Below, piece after piece: positions 60,553 to 64,000 of a stretch of 64,000 nucleotides of DNA. The stretch comes from Rhodococcus xishaensis (GTDB taxonomy: Bacteria > Actinomycetota > Actinomycetes > Mycobacteriales > Mycobacteriaceae), in NCBI RefSeq assembly GCF_004011825.1, contig NZ_RKLO01000002.1, positions 618,656 to 682,655 of the forward strand, in the 5' to 3' direction. The translations under genes and the position numbers were made by a program. Below the pieces are notes generated by a model. That model was not told where the DNA came from and did not search any database. It saw nothing but the letters and a program-made list of their open reading frames with translations. Each line of letters opens with the position of its first letter. Position 1 is the stretch's first letter.

Positions 60553-61379
60553 TGGGGACCTTCCTCAACTGCCCGACGGATCAGAGCCTCAACCGAGGTA
60601 CTCTCCACCGGTTCTGATCTCGGCGGGCCGTCCTTGCGGAGCCACAAGAAGTACTCAACATTGCCGGACGGACCCGGAAGAGGGCTCGCGACGGCTCCGA
60701 CGGTACGCAGGCCCAGCTCCGCGGCCGTCTCGGCAACCTCCGACACGGCACTCACGCGCAACTGGGGATCCCGCACGACGCCGCCGGATCCGACTCGTTC
60801 CTTGCCGACCTCGAACTGGGGCTTGACCATCGGAATCATGTCTGCCCCGTCCTCTGTGCACGCGACCAACGCCGGCAACACCAACTTCAGCGAGATGAAC
60901 GACAAGTCGGCCACCACCAGATCGACCGGGCCGCCTATCGTGTCGGCGTCGATCGATCGCACGTTGGTCCGGTCGACGACGTGGACCCGATCGTCGGACT
61001 GCAAACGCCACACCAGTTGGCCGTACCCGACGTCGACCGCAACCACCTCGCGCGCACCGTTGTGCAGCAGGACGTCAGTGAAGCCGCCTGTGGAAGCGCC
61101 CGCGTCCAGACACCTGCGGCCTTCGACCGTCAGTCCGTGGGGCACGAACGCATCGAGCGCGCCGATCAGCTTGTGGGCACCCCGGGAGGCCCACGAGATC
61201 TCGTCATCCAGCTCGGTGACGAGCAGTGGAGTACCGGTCTCGATCGCGGTCGCGGGCTTGGTCGCAACGGTGCCCGCGATCAGAACACGGCCCGTGGAGA
61301 TCAACTCCACCGCCTGCTCGCGTGAGCGCGCAAGCCCCCGCCGCACCAACTCCGAATCGACTCTTGCTCGACGTGCCAC
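60549..61379 (-). CDS. tlyA: 16S/23S rRNA 2'-O-methyltransferase TlyA
   Basis: A 276-residue enzyme: an S4 domain ([26 protein letters not shown]), then a Rossmann methyltransferase with SAM motif [22 protein letters not shown] and KPQFE. TlyA adds 2'-O-methyl to C1409 (16S) and C1920 (23S) in Mtb, sensitising to capreomycin. The old haemolysin label is not needed. GTG 61379 gives the family N-terminus; it follows the small gene stop by one base. Confidence 0.93.
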   Translation of the reverse strand: MARRARVDSELVRRGLARSREQAVELISTGRVLIAGTVATKPATAIETGTPLLVTELDDEISWASRGAHKLIGALDAFVPHGLTVEGRRCLDAGASTGGFTDVLLHNGAREVVAVDVGYGQLVWRLQSDDRVHVVDRTNVRSIDADTIGGPVDLVVADLSFISLKLVLPALVACTEDGADMIPMVKPQFEVGKERVGSGGVVRDPQLRVSAVSEVAETAAELGLRTVGAVASPLPGPSGNVEYFLWLRKDGPPRSEPVESTSVEALIRRAVEEGPQ

Positions 61380-61380
61380 C

Positions 61381-61614
61381 TCAGACCTTGTCCACTGCTG
61401 CCAGGGACTCGACGAGAACATCGTGAGCCCGTTCGAGAATCTGTGCCTGCCGGGCCAGGGCTTCGGGGTCGCCGCTGTCGGCGCCGACGCCCTCTGCGCC
61501 GACGCTGTCCAACCGGTCGAGCAGGGCGTCGACCCGGCTGTGAACGTCCGCCGGGTCGACACCACCCCCCGATCCGGGTAGGTGTTGGCCTGGAACTGGT
61601 ACTGACGTGCCCAT
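61381..61614 (-). CDS. Small conserved protein between the HAD phosphatase and tlyA (Rv1693-like)
   Basis: A 77-residue protein. ATG 61614 is used; an upstream part (to 61683) overlaps the HAD gene's end. The visible body (VDPADVHSRVDALLDRLDSV, DPEALARQAQILERAHDVLVESLAAVDKV) is helical, acidic and repeats Leu/Ala heptads, consistent with a small coiled coil or dimer. Mtb has a like-sized gene at the same place. No function known. It ends one base before tlyA. Confidence 0.75.
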   Translation of the reverse strand: MGTSVPVPGQHLPGSGGGVDPADVHSRVDALLDRLDSVGAEGVGADSGDPEALARQAQILERAHDVLVESLAAVDKV

Positions 61615-61679
61615 CGGTGCAAACCTAGCCCATCGACCTGACCACCGGCGACTGCGGCGCGGGACGTTCTGCCGGACCG

Positions 61680-62702
61680 TCACATATCCCCGAGTAGGAA
61701 CGGCACTGCGGCGTGTGCGTCATCGTCGGCCGCGCGAACCCTGACGAACTCGGGGTGGCGCCACGCGGCGTCGAGAACGGACAGGAACGCTCCTGAACGA
61801 TCCGGACGCGGCCCGACGGCACCGGGATTCTCCGACCGTATGACCAGATCGCCAGACACGAATTCGACGCTCCACCCGCGATGACACGCGACTGCCGCAT
61901 CCTCGGCCGGGCGGTTGAGGGCGTCGAGGGACTCGGCGACGTAGGTCGGGCGATGGAGTGTGTCGGCACGCAGGAGATCCGCCGTGGTGCTCACTCCGGT
62001 GAGTACGAGCAAGGAATCCACGCCGACCGCGTTCGCCCCGGCGATGTCGGTGTCGAGACGATCGCCGACGACCAGCGCCCGGTCCGCACCGGAACGGTTC
62101 AGCGCATCCTCCATCAATGGGCTCGCCGGCTTTCCGGCGACAACCGGTTCTCGCGCCGTCGCAGTCCGCAGCGCCGCAACCAGCGACCCGTTGCCCAGCA
62201 CCAGCCCGCGCTCGGTGGGAAGAGTCGTGTCCACATTGGCCGCGACCCACGTGGCACCCGCACGGATCGCCAAGGTGGCTTCAGCGAGGATCGACCAATC
62301 CGTGGCCGGCGAATGCCCTTGGACGACGGCCATCGGTGAGTCCTCGAACCGCCGGACCGGCCGCAGGCCGGCGTTCGCCACCTCCGCCGCGAGGGCATCG
62401 GTGCCGACGACCAAGACCGCGGCCCCCGGCTCGAGCCGCTCGAACAGAAGGCGCGCCGCCGACTGCGAACTCGTGACGACATCGGTGTCCGCGGCGTCGA
62501 ATCCGAGTTCACGCAAGTGGTCAGCGACCTGCGCCGGGCTGCGGCTTGCATTGTTGGTGACGTAGAACTGACGCTCAGCCCCCGCGGCCAACGCCTCCCG
62601 TGCGCCGGGAATGGCCTCCGGACCTTGATAGACGGTGCCGTCCAGGTCGAGGAGCAGCACGTCGTAACCCGTCCGGAGAGGAGCGGCCACCGCCTCCGTC
62701 AC
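61680..62702 (-). CDS. HAD-IIA family phosphatase
   Basis: A 340-residue HAD phosphatase. Catalytic DLDGT (LLLDLDGTVYQGPEAI), the second motif VTNNASRSPAQ, and the acid pair in VVGDRLDTDIAGANAVG. A C-terminal extension of ~65 residues (SVEFVSGDLVIRSENPG) belongs to actinobacterial forms. Mtb Rv1692 was shown to be a D-glycerol-3-phosphate phosphatase; the same job is likely here, recycling glycerophosphate from lipid turnover. GTG 62702 overlaps the TPR gene's stop. Confidence 0.88.
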   Translation of the reverse strand: MTEAVAAPLRTGYDVLLLDLDGTVYQGPEAIPGAREALAAGAERQFYVTNNASRSPAQVADHLRELGFDAADTDVVTSSQSAARLLFERLEPGAAVLVVGTDALAAEVANAGLRPVRRFEDSPMAVVQGHSPATDWSILAEATLAIRAGATWVAANVDTTLPTERGLVLGNGSLVAALRTATAREPVVAGKPASPLMEDALNRSGADRALVVGDRLDTDIAGANAVGVDSLLVLTGVSTTADLLRADTLHRPTYVAESLDALNRPAEDAAVACHRGWSVEFVSGDLVIRSENPGAVGPRPDRSGAFLSVLDAAWRHPEFVRVRAADDDAHAAVPFLLGDM

Positions 62703-63814
62703 TATCCCTCCCCGGTCAGCTCGGCCACCCGCTCCTCAGCATCCGTCTCACCATCGAGGTCGGCTGAAGCGGAGTTGAGGAACCATTCGAGTCCGTCCTT
62801 GGTCCGTCCGGCCGCGACCAACGCGTCGGCGTAGGCGTAGAACAGCCGTGCGGCGGCCGATCCCGTGCGCTTGGCATCGAGATCCGGGGTCTGCAGTGTG
62901 ACGACTGCCTGGTCGAACTGTCCGAGATCCATGCGCGCTCCTGCCACAACCATTCGCAGCTCGCTCGCGTCGTCTCCGGTGAGCTTGCGAGCTTCATCGC
63001 TTCGGCCCAGCTCGATCGCCCGCTCAGGACGTCCGAGCCCACGCTCGCAATCCGCCATGACCGACAGGAACCCGGGGCCACCCGACATGCGTCGAGCGGC
63101 ACGTAGCTCCGACAGAGCTTCCGCCCACTCGCCCGCGTGATAGGCGGTGATACCGGCGGTCTCACGCACAACCGCGATGCGCCCGGCGCGCTGACGCGCC
63201 GCCCGAGCATGCGCAAGAGCTAGAGGCGGATCGTCATCTATCAGTCGGCTCGCCATCACCAGGTGACGTGCGACCGCATTCGCATTGTTCTTGTCCAGGC
63301 TCAGCAGGTCGCGGCGAACTGCCGAGTCCAGTTCCCCTGCCTCGACGTCGTCGGGAATGTCGGGCTCGTCGCGGCGTGCCTCACGACGCGGCGGACCGCC
63401 GGCCCGGTCGCGACCACGTTCCGGACCGGAACTTCCTCTTCCGGTCCGGTCTCGAGGTGCACCACCGGTTCGGCGACGATCGTCACCACCGCGGCTGACG
63501 AACTGGCGGCGGTCATCGCCACGACCTTCACCTCGCCGTTCCCGTCGTTCCTCACCGCGTCTGTCGTCGCGCCTGTCGTCACGGCGGTCGTCAGTGCGCC
63601 GTTCGTCGCGACCGCGCCACTGGCCCGATCCTCGAGCCTGTCGGCCGCCGCGGTCCTGGCCCCTGGACGCCTGGCGTCGGTCATCCCGCCCACCGGCCTG
63701 GCGTCGGTCATCCCTCTGGCCACGACGGTGAACCGGCCGATCGCCACGTTGTCCCTCGGAATCATGGGTGCCGTCTCCGCGGAATTTCCGACGATCACCA
63801 CTGCTTTCCGACAC
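62702..63814 (-). CDS. TPR-like protein with a long Arg/Asp-rich disordered N-terminus
   Basis: A 370-residue protein. Residues ~1-150 are an extremely Arg/Asp/Gly-rich disordered region (DDRRQ, DDRRD and RGGDDRR repeats). Residues ~155-370 are a helical TPR-like domain (LDKNNANAVARHLVMASRLI, ALAHARAARQRAGRIAVVRETAG, YHAGEWAEALSELRAARRM). The basic part suggests RNA or nucleic-acid binding. GTG 63814 has AAAGGA six bases upstream; ATGs at 63820 and 63829 are alternatives. It is the first gene after the rrn terminator and corresponds to Rv1691. Confidence 0.85.
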   Translation of the reverse strand: MSESSGDRRKFRGDGTHDSEGQRGDRPVHRRGQRDDRRQAGGRDDRRQASRGQDRGGRQARGSGQWRGRDERRTDDRRDDRRDDRRGEERRERRGEGRGDDRRQFVSRGGDDRRRTGGAPRDRTGRGSSGPERGRDRAGGPPRREARRDEPDIPDDVEAGELDSAVRRDLLSLDKNNANAVARHLVMASRLIDDDPPLALAHARAARQRAGRIAVVRETAGITAYHAGEWAEALSELRAARRMSGGPGFLSVMADCERGLGRPERAIELGRSDEARKLTGDDASELRMVVAGARMDLGQFDQAVVTLQTPDLDAKRTGSAAARLFYAYADALVAAGRTKDGLEWFLNSASADLDGETDAEERVAELTGEG

Positions 63815-63837
63815 GGCCATTCCTTTCATGCAAAACA

Positions 63838-63871
63838 CGAAAGGGGACCCACTGTGTCGGGTCCCCTTTCG
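63838..63871 (-). terminator. Terminator of the rRNA operon
   Basis: cgaaaggggaccc / gggtcccctttcg: a 13 bp perfect stem with an 8-base loop, followed on the minus strand by tgttttgc (a T run). It lies nine bases after the 5S 3' end. Confidence 0.92.
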
Positions 63872-63879
63872 GCAACGGG

Positions 63880-63998
63880 TGTTCGGCGGTGTCCTACTCT
63901 CCCACACCCTGTCGAGTGCAGTACCATCGGCGCTGGAGGGCTTAGCTTCCGGGTTCGGAATGGGGCCGGGCGTTTCCCCTCCGCTATGGCCGCCGTAA
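63880..63998 (-). rRNA. rrf: 5S ribosomal RNA
   Basis: The complement reads as a standard actinobacterial 5S: it begins ttacggcggccatagcgg, has cccgatcccattccgaaccc-like loop B as cccggccccattccgaac, continues with ggaagctaagcc and ggtactgc, and ends gtaggacaccgccgaaca. The ends are set by the terminal helix. The 5' end lies two bases inside the right edge, so the 23S and 16S genes must lie further right on the same strand. Confidence 0.95.
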
Positions 63999-64000
63999 CT

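Overview
The window reads as a chromosomal segment of a high-GC actinobacterium of the order Mycobacteriales, most likely Rhodococcus or a close Nocardiaceae relative. The basis is gene content and order. From memory, the core genes follow the Mycobacterium tuberculosis (Mtb) blocks Rv1846c-Rv1836c, Rv1832-Rv1822 and Rv1713-Rv1691. Between these blocks lie accessory segments that I would not expect in mycobacteria. Start codons are often GTG or TTG, and many neighbouring genes overlap by 4 bp. No tool was available, so homology statements rest on recognised motifs and recalled families.

Layout. (1) 1-11.8 kb, plus strand: end of an amino-acid permease, a DoxX protein, a BlaI/BlaR1-like pair, gnd flanked by two DEAD-box helicases, guaB1 (GMP reductase type) and two CNNM/CorC-type membrane proteins. 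(2) 11.8-17.2 kb, accessory: a secreted small protein; a repeat-built cluster of small coiled-coil genes on the minus strand with two ~310 bp tandem blocks (R1, R2); a serine recombinase; a divergent TetR/SDR pair. (3) 17.5-25.6 kb, plus strand: glcB, two tandem flavin monooxygenases fused to an NTF2-like domain, and a membrane-anchored VWA protein. (4) 26-35.3 kb, minus strand: gcvP under a tandem glycine riboswitch; the MerR regulators resR/mcdR-type and ftsR; a bifunctional-nuclease protein; garA; gcvH; two DUF881 proteins around a small basic protein; a pgsA-type gene. (5) 35.4-46.2 kb, mosaic: SMP-30 protein, DUF732 lipoprotein, a helicase remnant, a lipoprotein/MFS/CysK2-like/small membrane protein set, a nitronate monooxygenase-like flavoprotein, a frameshifted LysR gene, an SQR-like flavoprotein behind a CsoR/CstR-type palindrome, and two unknown small genes next to tRNA-Pro. 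(6) 46.2-64 kb, minus strand, compact core: der, cmk, rluB, scpB, scpA, parA-like, xerD, NUDIX, pyrG, steB/mctB, steA, recN, nadK, tlyA, a small gene, a HAD phosphatase, a TPR protein, then the 5S rRNA that ends an rrn operon lying beyond the right edge.

How they fit together. Block 4 joins glycine cleavage (gcvP, gcvH) with the 2-oxoglutarate/glutamate switch GarA and two MerR regulators of growth and division; a perfect 11-1-11 palindrome in front of the resR-type gene looks like its operator. Block 6 joins chromosome maintenance (ScpAB, ParA-like, XerD, RecN), ribosome maturation (Der, RluB, TlyA), nucleotide and cofactor synthesis (PyrG, Cmk, NadK) and envelope/division factors (SteAB). 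The least explained parts are the small-gene repeat cluster at 12.8-14.3 kb and the possible sulfur/copper stress segment at 38.3-45.6 kb.
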